DNA of 51,319 bases from Planctomycetota bacterium. GTDB taxonomy: Bacteria > Planctomycetota > SZUA-567 > H5-PLA8. The position numbers and the translations under genes are program-made. This document shows positions 1 to 8,448 of this stretch, piece after piece. Under the pieces are notes generated by a model. The model saw nothing but the letters and a program-made list of their open reading frames with translations. It made no database searches and was not told the DNA's origin. The DNA is taken from contig JAPLOD010000008.1 in assembly GCA_026692735.1 (NCBI GenBank), forward strand, positions 1 to 51,319. The letters are read 5' to 3'. Positions within the stretch are counted from its first letter, which is position 1; each line of letters begins with the position of its first letter.

Positions 1-16
1 AAGTCTGGAGCCAAAC

Positions 17-946
17 ATGGGCAGCGCTGAACTGCACGGCGTGGTCGTCCCCGCCATTACTCCCCTTGACGACGCCGAAAACGTGGACGAAGCCGCGTTC
101 CGTAAAGTCATCCGCCGGCTTATTGACCACCGCGTCCACGCCATCTTCGTCGGCGGGTCGGCCGGCGAGGGACCGCTGCTGACAGTCGCGCAGTGGCACC
201 GCATGGCCGAGATTGCCATCGCCGAAGTCCGCGCGGAGCTGCCATTGCTGGGCGGCGTGATGGAGACGTCCTCCCGGAGAGCCTGCGAGAAGATCAAGGC
301 GCTCAAGGGGCTGGGTTACCGCTACCTCGTGCTCACGCCGACGTTCTATATCGCCGTCAGAACGGCCAGTGAACACCTGCGGCTCTTCGGCGAGGCGAAA
401 GAAGCCGCCGCCGACATGGAGTTGATCGCGTACAACATCCCGCAGTGTACGGGCAGCAGCCTGGCAGTGGACACCATCTGCGAAATGGCCAGGCGCGGAT
501 GGATACGCTGCTGCAAAGAAAGCTCCGGCGACTGGGAGTACCTGAAGGCACTGCTCCAGCGCGCTCCCGCTGCCGGCCTGACCGTGCTGGCCGGCGATGA
601 GAAGGCTGCCGGTGAGGCGCTGCTGAACGGCGCGGGAGGCATCGTCCCCGTCTGCGCGAACTACGACCCCGCGACGTTCCTGCGCCTGTACGACGCCGCT
701 CGCGCGCGCGACCGCGGCGAGGTGGGCAGACTGATGGCCAGAGTCGAACTGCTGCGGGAGTCCCTGCCCCTGTCCGGACCGTGCTGGCTGTCGGGGATCA
801 AGTACGCCCTCTGCGCCCTCGGGATCGGCTCCGGCAGGCCGCTCTCGCCCCTGGAGCCGGCCGACCCGCAGCGCATGGCCAGGATCGCTGCCCTGATCGA
901 GAACGACAAGCTCAACAGGCAAACCCCCGCAAGGAGAAACCCATGA
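17..946 (+). CDS. DapA/N-acetylneuraminate lyase family aldolase or dehydratase
   Basis: The 309-residue protein is a class I (Schiff-base) TIM-barrel enzyme of the dihydrodipicolinate synthase family, at the usual family length. The N-terminal VVVPAITPL strand, a GGSAGEGPLL loop where DapA has GTTGE, the catalytic Tyr in AYNIP (Y139) and the Schiff-base Lys in CKESSGD (K167) are all visible. A GGAG ribosome site lies 7 bases before the ATG. The stop overlaps the start of the FAH gene (ATGA), so the two are translationally coupled. Next to an FAH hydrolase and a 2-oxoacid dehydrogenase, a role on a 2-keto-3-deoxy sugar acid (aldolase or dehydratase) is more likely than lysine synthesis. That role is inferred; the fold is clear. 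Confidence 0.9.
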   Translation: MGSAELHGVVVPAITPLDDAENVDEAAFRKVIRRLIDHRVHAIFVGGSAGEGPLLTVAQWHRMAEIAIAEVRAELPLLGGVMETSSRRACEKIKALKGLGYRYLVLTPTFYIAVRTASEHLRLFGEAKEAAADMELIAYNIPQCTGSSLAVDTICEMARRGWIRCCKESSGDWEYLKALLQRAPAAGLTVLAGDEKAAGEALLNGAGGIVPVCANYDPATFLRLYDAARARDRGEVGRLMARVELLRESLPLSGPCWLSGIKYALCALGIGSGRPLSPLEPADPQRMARIAALIENDKLNRQTPARRNP

Positions 947-1752
947 AACTGGTCCGCTTTGAAGATGCCCAGGGCAACACCCGCCTCGGCGCGCTGCAGC
1001 CTGACGGTTCCGCGCTGCTCATCACCGGCGACATCTTCGGCCAATACGAAATCACGCGCCAACGCGCCGAGGTGCGCAAGCTGCTGGCGCCCGTTGCGCC
1101 GGTCAACTTCCTATGCATCGGCTTGAACTACCGCCGCCACGCCGCCGAAGGCAAGGCGCCCATCCCGCAGTTCCCGGTCGTGTTCATGAAGGCCACCACT
1201 GCGGTGCAGAACCCGGGCGACCCCATCGTCCTGCCCCGACACCTGGCCAGCGAGCAAGTGGACTACGAGTGCGAATTGGCGGTGGTCATTGGCCGGCGCT
1301 GCAAGAACGTCCGCAAGGACGAGGCGCTCAACTACGTGCTGGGCTACACGGCCGCCAACGATGTGAGCGCACGCGACTGGCAGGGCGGCTGGGGCGGCAG
1401 CCAATGGTGCCGCGGCAAGACGTTCGACACGTTCGCGCCCCTCGGCCCGCACCTCGTCACCCCGGATGAAGTCCCCAACCCCAACGCGCTGCAGATCAAG
1501 ACCGTCCTCAACGGCCAGGTCATGCAGGACTGGAACACCAACGACATGATCTTCGACGTGCCGGCGTTGATCGAATTCCTCAGCGGCAGCACGACGCTGC
1601 TCCCCGGCACCGTGATCCTCACCGGCACGCCGCACGGCGTCGGGATGGCGCGCAAGCCGCCCGTGTGGCTGAAACCGGGCGACACCGTGAGCGTCGAGCT
1701 GGAGAAGATCGGCACGCTGACCAACCCCGTTGTCGCAGAGAAAGGCGAGTGA
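943..1752 (+). CDS. Fumarylacetoacetate hydrolase (FAH) family protein
   Basis: The 269-residue protein has the FAH fold: a short N-terminal domain, then the metal-binding core from about residue 55. The divalent-metal ligands expected in the family are present as E109 and E111 (DYECELAVV) and D140 (AANDVSARD), and the core begins with FLCIGLNYRRHA. Relatives cleave C-C bonds in acylpyruvates or hydrolyse diketo sugar acids. I chose the ATG at 943 because AAGGAG lies 7 bases upstream and the codon overlaps the previous stop; a longer frame from 781 has no ribosome site. Its partner is the upstream DapA-like gene; a role in breaking down a 2,4-diketo-3-deoxy acid is possible but not shown by sequence alone. 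Confidence 0.9.
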   Translation: MKLVRFEDAQGNTRLGALQPDGSALLITGDIFGQYEITRQRAEVRKLLAPVAPVNFLCIGLNYRRHAAEGKAPIPQFPVVFMKATTAVQNPGDPIVLPRHLASEQVDYECELAVVIGRRCKNVRKDEALNYVLGYTAANDVSARDWQGGWGGSQWCRGKTFDTFAPLGPHLVTPDEVPNPNALQIKTVLNGQVMQDWNTNDMIFDVPALIEFLSGSTTLLPGTVILTGTPHGVGMARKPPVWLKPGDTVSVELEKIGTLTNPVVAEKGE

Positions 1753-1753
1753 C

Positions 1754-4204
1754 ATGGCCAAGCGTAACGCGCGTGCGGCCTCGCTTGAGAGCGCTCCTCC
1801 TCATCGCGTTCTCCCTCCCGGCCTCAAGAAGGAAGACCTGCTGCGCCTCTACGAGCGGATGCTTCTCCTCCGCCGCTTCGAGTCCACCGCGCAGGAGTTC
1901 TACCGCGCCGGCCGCTGGCCCGGCTTCATCCACTTGTACATCGGCGAAGAAGCCACCGCCGTCGGCGTGTGCGCGAACCTCCGCACCGACGACTGGATCA
2001 CCAGCACGCACCGCGGCCATGGCCACGTGCTGGCCAAGGGCGTCCCGCCCGGCGCGGTCATGGCGGAACTGCTCGGCAAGACCGGGGGCTGTTGCGGCGG
2101 ACGGGGCGGCAGCATGCACATGTACTGCCCCTCCGTCGGCCTGTTCGGCACTACGGGCATCGTGGCCAGCGGGATTCCGTCGGCCGTTGGCACCGCGCTG
2201 AGCGCCAAGGTCCGCGGGTCCGGTCAGGTAGCGGCCGCCTTCTTTGGCGACGGCGCGACCAACCATGCCGCGTTTCTGGAATCCATCAACTTCGCTACCG
2301 TCCAGAAGCTTCCGGTCCTGTTCGTCTGCGAAAACAATCTCTACGCAACGCAAACGGCCCTGACCAAGGCCACGGCCAACACGCGCATCTCCAGCAAGGC
2401 CGCCGCGTTCGGCTGCGTTGGAGTCACGGTGGATGGCAACGACGTCTTGGCCGTCTGGGAGGTGGCCCGCACGGCCGTAGCGCGGGCGCGCGCCGGGGAG
2501 GGGCCGACCCTGATCGAGTCGCTCACGTACCGCTGGTGCGGCCACCACGAAGGCGATCCGCCGTTTGGCGGTTATCGGACCGAAGAGGAACTCAACGCCT
2601 GGAAAGAGCGCTGCCCCATCGCGGGCTTTCGCAAGCTGCTGGTCGAAGAGGCGAGACTGGCCTCGGCGGGAGAGTTGGAGGAGATTGACCGCCGGGTGGA
2701 CGAGCAGATTCGGGAGGCCATTCGGTTCAGCGAGTCCTCGCCCGATCCCGATCCCGATCCCGCGAAACTGTACGACCACGTCTATGCCGAGCCGCTCAAT
2801 CCACCCCTGCCCGCGCCGGCGCCGGCCCCGCAGAAAACGGTCCAACAGGGCTGGATGGACGCCGTGCGCGACGGCATTGCCGAGGAGATGCGCCGCGATC
2901 AGAATATCATCTACCTCGGTGAGGGAATCGCCGAGCGCGGCGGTTGTTTCGGCCATAGCAAGGACCTGTGGAAGGAATTCGGCAGCAGGCGAGTCATAGA
3001 CACGCCCATCTGCGAGTTGGCCTTCACCGGCGCGGCAACCGGCGCCGCAGCAACCGGTTGCCGGGCAGTAGCCGACCTGATGTTCGCCGACTTCATGTTC
3101 GATGCCGCCACCCAGATCATCCACATGGCCGGCAAGCTGCGCTACATGAGCAACGGGCAACTCAACGTGCCGCTGCTGGTGCGGGCGCCGATGGGCATGA
3201 TCAAGTGCGCCGGGGCGCATCACAGCGGCGCCTATTATCCGGCCTTCGCCCACTGTCCGGGGCTGATCGTGGTCGTGCCCTCCAACCCGGCCGACGCCAA
3301 GGGCCTGATGAAAACCTCCCTGCGCGCCGGCGACCCGGTCCTGTTCCTGGAGCACAAGGCGCTGTTCAGTTCCAAGGGGGAAGTCCCCGTCGGCGAGCAC
3401 CTCGTCCCGCTGGGCCAGGCCGCGGTCGTGCGGCCGGGCAAGAACCTCACCATCGCTACCTGCGGCCTGTTGACGCGCGTCTGCCTCGAGGCCGCCGAAC
3501 AGCTCGAGCCACAAGGCGTCTCCTGCGAGGTAATTGACCTTCGCACCATCGTGCCGCTCGACGTTGAGACTGTTGCGGCCAGCCTGCACAAGACCCAGCA
3601 TCTGCTGGTCGTGGATGAGGCCTGGTCCATGTTCGGCGTCGGTTCTGAGCTCGCAGCAGCGATGATGGAGTATGCCTTCGACGACCTGGATGCTCCGGTC
3701 GGCCGTCTGCACACCCAGCGCGTGCCATTTCCATTCAGTCCGTCGCTGGAGAGCACGGTAATGGTAACGGCGCCGAAAGTCGTGGCGGCGGCCCAGGCTG
3801 TCCTCTCAGGCCGCGCGCCGGTGCCCAGGATGCCGCGTGGGGCGGGTTGTCAACCCGCCCTACGCGGCAGTTGGCAGCCGTCGTTGACAGCGGCGGTAAC
3901 TGCTCCTGCTCGTGCCACTGCTCCTGCTCCTGCCACTGCTACTGCTCCTGCGGCTGCCACTGCTGACGGCGTACCGATCCTCATACCCAACATGGACCTG
4001 ACCATCGAGGAAGCCAGGATCATCCGCTGGAAGAAGGGCCTCGGCCAAAGCGTGCGCAAGGGCGAAAGCGTGCTCGAAGTCGAGACCGACAAATCCACCG
4101 TGGAGATCGAATCGCCGGCCAACGGAGTGCTGGTGAAGATGCTCGCCGCTGAGGGCGACGTGGTAGCGCTGGGGAAGCCGGTGGGGCTTATCAAGCCAGG
4201 CTGA
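1754..4204 (+). CDS. Single-chain 2-oxoacid/acetoin dehydrogenase E1 alpha-E1 beta-lipoyl fusion
   Basis: The 816-residue fusion joins parts that are usually two or three proteins. E1 alpha covers about residues 25-340, with the thiamine-diphosphate motif GDG (165-167) running to N194. E1 beta covers about 360-690, with GEGIAERGG, RVIDTPICE and AHHSGAYYP blocks. An Ala/Thr/Pro linker follows, then a lipoyl domain (about 738-816) with lipoyl lysine K780 in ETDKST. It would decarboxylate a 2-oxo acid or acetoin and load the acyl group on its own lipoyl arm; no E2 or E3 gene is in view. The start at 1754 follows the FAH stop by one base and is preceded by AAAGGCGAG. The linker contains a 39 bp palindrome and an 18 bp tandem repeat; DPDPDPD (near 331) reflects a GATCCC microrepeat. 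Substrate unknown. Confidence 0.92.
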   Translation: MAKRNARAASLESAPPHRVLPPGLKKEDLLRLYERMLLLRRFESTAQEFYRAGRWPGFIHLYIGEEATAVGVCANLRTDDWITSTHRGHGHVLAKGVPPGAVMAELLGKTGGCCGGRGGSMHMYCPSVGLFGTTGIVASGIPSAVGTALSAKVRGSGQVAAAFFGDGATNHAAFLESINFATVQKLPVLFVCENNLYATQTALTKATANTRISSKAAAFGCVGVTVDGNDVLAVWEVARTAVARARAGEGPTLIESLTYRWCGHHEGDPPFGGYRTEEELNAWKERCPIAGFRKLLVEEARLASAGELEEIDRRVDEQIREAIRFSESSPDPDPDPAKLYDHVYAEPLNPPLPAPAPAPQKTVQQGWMDAVRDGIAEEMRRDQNIIYLGEGIAERGGCFGHSKDLWKEFGSRRVIDTPICELAFTGAATGAAATGCRAVADLMFADFMFDAATQIIHMAGKLRYMSNGQLNVPLLVRAPMGMIKCAGAHHSGAYYPAFAHCPGLIVVVPSNPADAKGLMKTSLRAGDPVLFLEHKALFSSKGEVPVGEHLVPLGQAAVVRPGKNLTIATCGLLTRVCLEAAEQLEPQGVSCEVIDLRTIVPLDVETVAASLHKTQHLLVVDEAWSMFGVGSELAAAMMEYAFDDLDAPVGRLHTQRVPFPFSPSLESTVMVTAPKVVAAAQAVLSGRAPVPRMPRGAGCQPALRGSWQPSLTAAVTAPARATAPAPATATAPAAATADGVPILIPNMDLTIEEARIIRWKKGLGQSVRKGESVLEVETDKSTVEIESPANGVLVKMLAAEGDVVALGKPVGLIKPG
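3831..3869. repeat. Palindrome inserted in frame in the E1-lipoyl linker
   Basis: Two 18-base arms flank a GTC loop (3849-3851) with one mismatch; the inner 9 bp arms (GGGCGGGTT/AACCCGCCC) pair perfectly. It encodes the Cys-, Gly- and Gln-containing part of a linker that is otherwise Ala/Thr/Pro, so it reads as an insertion. Its form (short arms, 3-base loop) matches the intergenic palindromes elsewhere in the window. Confidence 0.8.
3901..3960 (+). repeat. 18 bp tandem repeat encoding the Ala/Thr/Pro linker
   Basis: Two 18 bp units at 3901 and 3919 differ by one base, and a third, 24 bp unit follows from 3937. The units encode Thr-Ala-Pro-Ala peptides of the kind found in flexible lipoyl-domain linkers. 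Copy number probably varies between strains, which would change linker length without breaking the frame. Confidence 0.75.
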
Positions 4205-4209
4205 TCCGC

Positions 4210-5256
4210 TTACGACGCGAAACGTTCGTAATTGAGCGCTCTCAGATACTCCTTGCACCTGGCACGCACGGCGCTGAACCAGGCATCGCGGCGCGGCGGG
4301 TTGGCCACACGATCCAACTTGGGCTTGATCGGCGGCTTGGTCTCCGCGAAATCGGGGCCCAACGCCCTGTCGCCGAGAAGACCTTCGCGCACGAGTCCCT
4401 GCAGTTGCCCCGCATCGAAGATGTTGCCCACATTGTTCAAGACGCAGCGCGCCACGGCTTGGCCGCCATGCACGGCCAGCGTGGTGAAGATATTGATCTT
4501 GACGAAACCGTCACCGGGCAGCCGGCCTAGCTCACTGTGCTGCAACGAGGACGTGCCGTGCAGGCAGAGAATCTTGCCGGTGGCCGCACTGATCTCTCGC
4601 GCGCGTTCCGGCAGATAGTGCGCCTGCTCGGAGGTCGCGCGGTGTTCGGTGCCGACGTTCGGGACGAGCAGGTCCACGCCCGTTTCCTTCAGGAACCTGG
4701 CCGCCTGGGCCACGGATGTGGGCGCGTTCTGCTGCTGCTGCGAGGCCGCGGAGTAAATCTCGTCCACGGCGCCTTCCACGACGACACGTCCTTTGACCTG
4801 CTCAACGTACCGCGCCGTCAGACGCACGTTCTCATCGAACGGCCTCTCGCTGGCGTCGCACATCACGGAGGCGAAACGGTCCGCAAAATCAAGCAGCACA
4901 TCGCCGTCCAGCCAGGGGAAGGCATGGTCCAGATGAGGCAGCACGCGCAGCCGCCGGTAGGGCCCATCCGGCCCCGTGAACGCTTGCAGGTCCGCGAACA
5001 TCAGGTGCGTGCCCAGTACGGGATCGCCACAGGCAGTCAGCAGCTTCATTTGTGCTCGTGGCGGGTAGCGGCAGGTCCAGGCGGGGACAATGGGCAGGTC
5101 CTCAACCCCGATCTCGCGCCCCAGTTCCAGCGCGGACGCAAGGATGGCCTCCAGCGTCTCCCGGTCTTCCGCACAGAACACCGGCAAGGCGGCGCCCAGT
5201 TCGGTTGCCTGCTGGTATACGTCCTTGACCGCCCGGTACTCCGTAATCAGAGGCAT
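4210..5256 (-). CDS. Class II fructose-bisphosphate/tagatose-bisphosphate aldolase family protein
   Basis: The 348-residue protein matches the class II (zinc) aldolase barrel. It shows HLDHA, a SVMCDASERPFDENV stretch like the SVM-D-S--PFEENI segment of FbaA/GatY, VVEGAVDEI, GTEHR and LCLHGTSS. These carry the His and Glu residues expected at the metal site, and KINIFT is the phosphate-side strand. The usual GGSG after the third His is replaced by GTSS, so the substrate may not be an ordinary bisphosphate. The ATG at 5256 lies inside the end of the upstream gene (10 bp overlap), which suggests coupling. It is the last gene of the operon and meets the plus-strand fusion gene stop to stop, 5 bp apart, with no room for a terminator. 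Confidence 0.82.
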   Translation of the reverse strand: MPLITEYRAVKDVYQQATELGAALPVFCAEDRETLEAILASALELGREIGVEDLPIVPAWTCRYPPRAQMKLLTACGDPVLGTHLMFADLQAFTGPDGPYRRLRVLPHLDHAFPWLDGDVLLDFADRFASVMCDASERPFDENVRLTARYVEQVKGRVVVEGAVDEIYSAASQQQQNAPTSVAQAARFLKETGVDLLVPNVGTEHRATSEQAHYLPERAREISAATGKILCLHGTSSLQHSELGRLPGDGFVKINIFTTLAVHGGQAVARCVLNNVGNIFDAGQLQGLVREGLLGDRALGPDFAETKPPIKPKLDRVANPPRRDAWFSAVRARCKEYLRALNYERFAS

Positions 5257-6275
5257 GTGTGCTCCCGTCCAGCCAGAATTCTCTTTGCCGCCGCCACCGT
5301 GCTGGCGTACCCCCGCGGCTCGATGCCCGCGCGCGCGATGAACTCGCAACCTCCCAGCAGCCGCTCGCCGGGCAACAGTTTCTCCTCGAGGCCGCGAATG
5401 CCACGTGCAATGGTGTCGTTCAGATGCGGGTTGAAGAAGCGCTGGAGCAAGACATGCGCGTAGGCGGCGATCTGTTCCGGACGGGCGCAGGCATGGGTCT
5501 TCAGGATCGCAGGCACGACCTCTCGCAGTGCGACCTCTTCGGCCTTGTCGCGAATGGCGCCGGGCACGTCACAAAAGCGTTTGATGCCCTCGAGATGGGC
5601 GTGACAAGCGACGAACGCGTGCAGGCCGTTGTGCAGGAAAAGCTTGATGTGCTCCCACAGCAGGAACTCCTCGGGGCTGACTGACGAAAACACGGAACTG
5701 AACGGCCCGCCCTGGACAACAACGCCATTCAGCGGCAAGAACGCGTACTCCTCAACCGCCAGCGCATCGCTCGATCCGGGCCAGAGAGGCGCGTAGACTT
5801 CCTTTTCTTCCGGGTCCGCAAAGCGGCACATGCGCGACATGACTGTGTCCACGAGAACGGCCTGTGGCGGGAGGCATCCGGCATGCTGTTCGGCCAGGTG
5901 GAAGCCATTTTCACACAACAGCACCCAATGCTTGCGGCAGTCATTCATGACGCACGCAACGCTGGCCAGCACTTGCTGGAGGTTCTTTCGTCCGACGCAA
6001 GTCAACACCAGATCGGCCGTCGAGACCTTTTCACGGAGTCTCGCCAGGCCTTCCGGCGTGTCGCTGAGCACTGCTTCAAAAGAGCCCGCGACCTTCGTGC
6101 GGGTGATTCCGCACAGGCTGCACACGTTGAGCGTGTAACATTGCCGGCGCGCCAGTTCCGTGAGAAGTCCGCGTCTGGTCCCAACGTCAGCCAGGCACAG
6201 TTCGTACGCCGGGGCCAGCCTCTCCGCCAGAAATCCCAGGCCCAGCGCGCCGGCCCCGATAATAACTGCTTTCAC
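5247..6275 (-). CDS. Mannitol dehydrogenase-like (MtlD family) NAD-dependent oxidoreductase
   Basis: The 342-residue protein starts with a Rossmann motif (GAGALGLGF, residues 7-15). The C-terminal helical domain has the LHNGLHAFVA and RFFNPHLNDTIARG segments that resemble mannitol-1-phosphate 5-dehydrogenase and related polyol/uronate dehydrogenases. It would interconvert a polyol (or its phosphate) and a ketose using NAD(P). The length is slightly under the family norm of about 380. The start overlaps the end of the alcohol dehydrogenase gene by 4 bp and its end overlaps the aldolase start, so the three are probably translated together. The substrate is inferred only in broad terms. Confidence 0.82.
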   Translation of the reverse strand: MKAVIIGAGALGLGFLAERLAPAYELCLADVGTRRGLLTELARRQCYTLNVCSLCGITRTKVAGSFEAVLSDTPEGLARLREKVSTADLVLTCVGRKNLQQVLASVACVMNDCRKHWVLLCENGFHLAEQHAGCLPPQAVLVDTVMSRMCRFADPEEKEVYAPLWPGSSDALAVEEYAFLPLNGVVVQGGPFSSVFSSVSPEEFLLWEHIKLFLHNGLHAFVACHAHLEGIKRFCDVPGAIRDKAEEVALREVVPAILKTHACARPEQIAAYAHVLLQRFFNPHLNDTIARGIRGLEEKLLPGERLLGGCEFIARAGIEPRGYASTVAAAKRILAGREHTCL

Positions 6276-7570
6276 CTGCCCCCTCCGGCCATGTCAATGA
6301 CAGGCTTCAACCCGTCTTTTTCGGTCGTAAAGAACTCATGCGGGTCGTCGTCGAGAGAGAAGCGGCGGCTGGACGTGAAGCCGTCGAAGTGCACGCGGCC
6401 CTCGGCAAGCCACGCCAGGACCGTCTGCATGCAGCGGGTGGAGCAGCCACTCGTGCCGATGGTCTTGGCGGCGCGATAATGATGGGCGTCGAGGTCCACG
6501 CCATCTACCCGGTGATGTGTGCCGCCAAAGCAGGCTCCGACGGCCCCGCCTTCAGGCGCATACAGCCGCAACATCAGCCGCTGCGCGCTGGGCGCGGCGC
6601 AGGCGGCGATCACATCGTCAAACAAGGCGCCGCCTGTCGCCGTCGTCAGCTCGCGCACCACCGTGTCTTCCGCACTCGATGTCTCCGGCGTGGCTGCGTC
6701 CTCGATCCGGGGCAGCAGATAGGTTTCCACGTCAATCCCGAGGAGCTTCGCCACAAGCCTCTTCTTGGTTTCGGAACGGACCAGTACAACAATTCGCTTG
6801 GCGCCTTCCAATCGCGCCAACGCGGCGTAGATCAGGCCCACGGTTCCGGAACCAATAATGCACACAGTGCCGCCTGGCCGGATACCGGCACGGAAGAGAT
6901 GCCGACCCGCCGCATCTGTTCCGACCGGGTGCGGCGTGGCAAAAATGCTCTCCAGCGCGCAGGCCGCCGGTTCGACTAAGCATGCCTCTTCGTCGCTCAC
7001 GCTCGGCGGGACGCGCAGGACGGATCCCGAGCGGATCATGGTTTCCGGCACCTTCATATACTTCGCGTAACCGCCATTGATCTGAAAGGAAAGGTTGGCG
7101 ATCGGACGGGGCACCAGCATCAGGCCCTCCGGCGTGTAGCGCGCAATCCGCGACTGAAACGTCACCCGCTCTCCCGCGCGGAAACTCAGTTCCGACTCCG
7201 GCAGCACCTCTCCCTGCCGGAAACCTATGCCCTCCTTCAACGTGTGTACTTCGTCGCCAACTTCAACAATGCGGCCGACCAGTTCATGCCCCAGCACGAC
7301 CGGCGCGTAGGGGTCAACGTTGGGATGGCCGCAATAGTAGATTGTCTTGTCCGTCCCGCAGCGCGCGCACATCAGCACTTCGACCACCAGGTCTCTCGGA
7401 CCGCAGCTCACAGCGATCGTGCCGCGGCTGACCTCGCGTGGGCGCCCGTGGTAGATGAATGCCGGAGACGAACACACACCCATTGGATATCCCTGCTCAT
7501 TGGTCCGCAGCAGGCGCCTCGGCGCCAGCACTTGCCTGGCCGGCCACCGTGGCACTTCCTCCCTGGTCAT
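6272..7570 (-). CDS. Zinc-type (MDR) alcohol/polyol dehydrogenase
   Basis: The 432-residue medium-chain dehydrogenase has the catalytic zinc signature CGTD (C71-D74) and GHE (94-96), an LVEPAACALE segment and a Rossmann motif GSGTVGL near the middle. It resembles sorbitol, threonine and galactitol dehydrogenases. The four-cysteine structural-zinc lobe expected after the GERV segment is absent; that place reads TFQSRIARYTPEG. About 35 extra N-terminal residues precede the usual start, so M30 is an alternative initiation site. It lies between a sugar isomerase and an MtlD-like gene, which supports oxidation of a polyol or sugar. The exact substrate cannot be read from the sequence. Confidence 0.85.
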   Translation of the reverse strand: MTREEVPRWPARQVLAPRRLLRTNEQGYPMGVCSSPAFIYHGRPREVSRGTIAVSCGPRDLVVEVLMCARCGTDKTIYYCGHPNVDPYAPVVLGHELVGRIVEVGDEVHTLKEGIGFRQGEVLPESELSFRAGERVTFQSRIARYTPEGLMLVPRPIANLSFQINGGYAKYMKVPETMIRSGSVLRVPPSVSDEEACLVEPAACALESIFATPHPVGTDAAGRHLFRAGIRPGGTVCIIGSGTVGLIYAALARLEGAKRIVVLVRSETKKRLVAKLLGIDVETYLLPRIEDAATPETSSAEDTVVRELTTATGGALFDDVIAACAAPSAQRLMLRLYAPEGGAVGACFGGTHHRVDGVDLDAHHYRAAKTIGTSGCSTRCMQTVLAWLAEGRVHFDGFTSSRRFSLDDDPHEFFTTEKDGLKPVIDMAGGGR

Positions 7571-7611
7571 GCTCGGGCCATCCTGGCTTTGATATTCGAT
7601 GCGGTTGTATT

Positions 7612-8448
7612 TTAGAAGCTACGTTTCATCCTGAAACGATTCTCCCCTGTCAAGTGCGCGCTCCGCAGGGCTGCCATGCAGCGGGTCATGCACTCGCCGG
7701 CGCCAAGTGCCGTGTTGTAGACACCGATGGAGCAAAAGCCGCCGAAGCCGAGCCGCCGCAGTTCCGCCAGGAACGCGGCAGTGTTCCAGTGCCCGGCGCC
7801 CAGGACGCCGCGGTTGGTCTCGCACAGGTGTACGTGCGCCAGGATGTCAGCGATGCCTGCCAGCGGGGCGAGCATGTCCCGCTCCTCGATGTTCATGTGG
7901 TAGGTGTCCACCATCATCCGCACCCCCGGCAGGTCCAGGCCGCGCACCAACTGCGACACCGCGGCGATGGTGTTGTGGAATCCGACCTCCGAGTGGTTGA
8001 CGGGCTCGACCGCGATAGTCACGCCCTCTTGCGTTGCCTGGCGTCCAATCTCGGCCAGCGCCTCGGCGATCCGCCGTTCGCCCGCTTTCGCGTCCGGCTC
8101 GTCCTTCAGCCGTCCCTGCAGCGAACCAAACACCATCACCGCCTGCCAGCGCGCGGCCAGATCAACGAAACGTTTGAGCAGTTCAACGGTCCGTGCCCGG
8201 ATGGTCTCGTCGGCGGTGCTCAGGCAATTGCCGCGGGTCGCGTATGTGCCGCCGGTTTGGAACGCGCACATCAGGCAGCCGGCCGCGTCGAGCGAGCGGC
8301 GCAGGCGTGCCTCATCCAGTTGCGCCGGGTCGGCGATCTGCAGTTCCACCGCGTCGTAGCCGGCCCGCTTCAGGCACGCCAAGTCCGACTCGAAGTCATC
8401 CCAACGGCGATACGAGCCGGGGTCGGGCAGCACGTAGCTGAATCTCAT
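7612..8448 (-). CDS. Sugar phosphate isomerase/epimerase-like TIM barrel (AP endonuclease 2 fold)
   Basis: The 278-residue protein belongs to the xylose isomerase-like TIM-barrel group that includes hydroxypyruvate isomerase, tagatose 3-epimerase and IolE/IolI. Three of the four usual metal ligands are present: E148 (VAVEPVNHSE-like IAVEPVNHSE), D181 (MMVDTYH) and H207 (HVHLCE). The fourth, normally Glu in a strand like VSIEV, is Gly242 (CSIGVYN). Either another residue takes over or the metal site is altered. The start at 8448 overlaps the stop of the lactonase gene by 4 bp; the longer frame to 8589 lies inside that gene. The operon context suggests sugar-acid or ketose isomerisation. Confidence 0.82.
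   Translation of the reverse strand: MRFSYVLPDPGSYRRWDDFESDLACLKRAGYDAVELQIADPAQLDEARLRRSLDAAGCLMCAFQTGGTYATRGNCLSTADETIRARTVELLKRFVDLAARWQAVMVFGSLQGRLKDEPDAKAGERRIAEALAEIGRQATQEGVTIAVEPVNHSEVGFHNTIAAVSQLVRGLDLPGVRMMVDTYHMNIEERDMLAPLAGIADILAHVHLCETNRGVLGAGHWNTAAFLAELRRLGFGGFCSIGVYNTALGAGECMTRCMAALRSAHLTGENRFRMKRSF

Noticed and set aside
1619-3712. A 697-codon open frame opposite the E1-lipoyl fusion
   Set aside because: It is antisense to a gene with clear domains, has no ribosome site, and its composition (Gly, Arg, His) is typical of shadow frames in GC-rich DNA.
4205-4209. Terminator between the two convergent operons
   Set aside because: Only 5 bp separate the stops, and no stem with T-run is seen in the gene ends.
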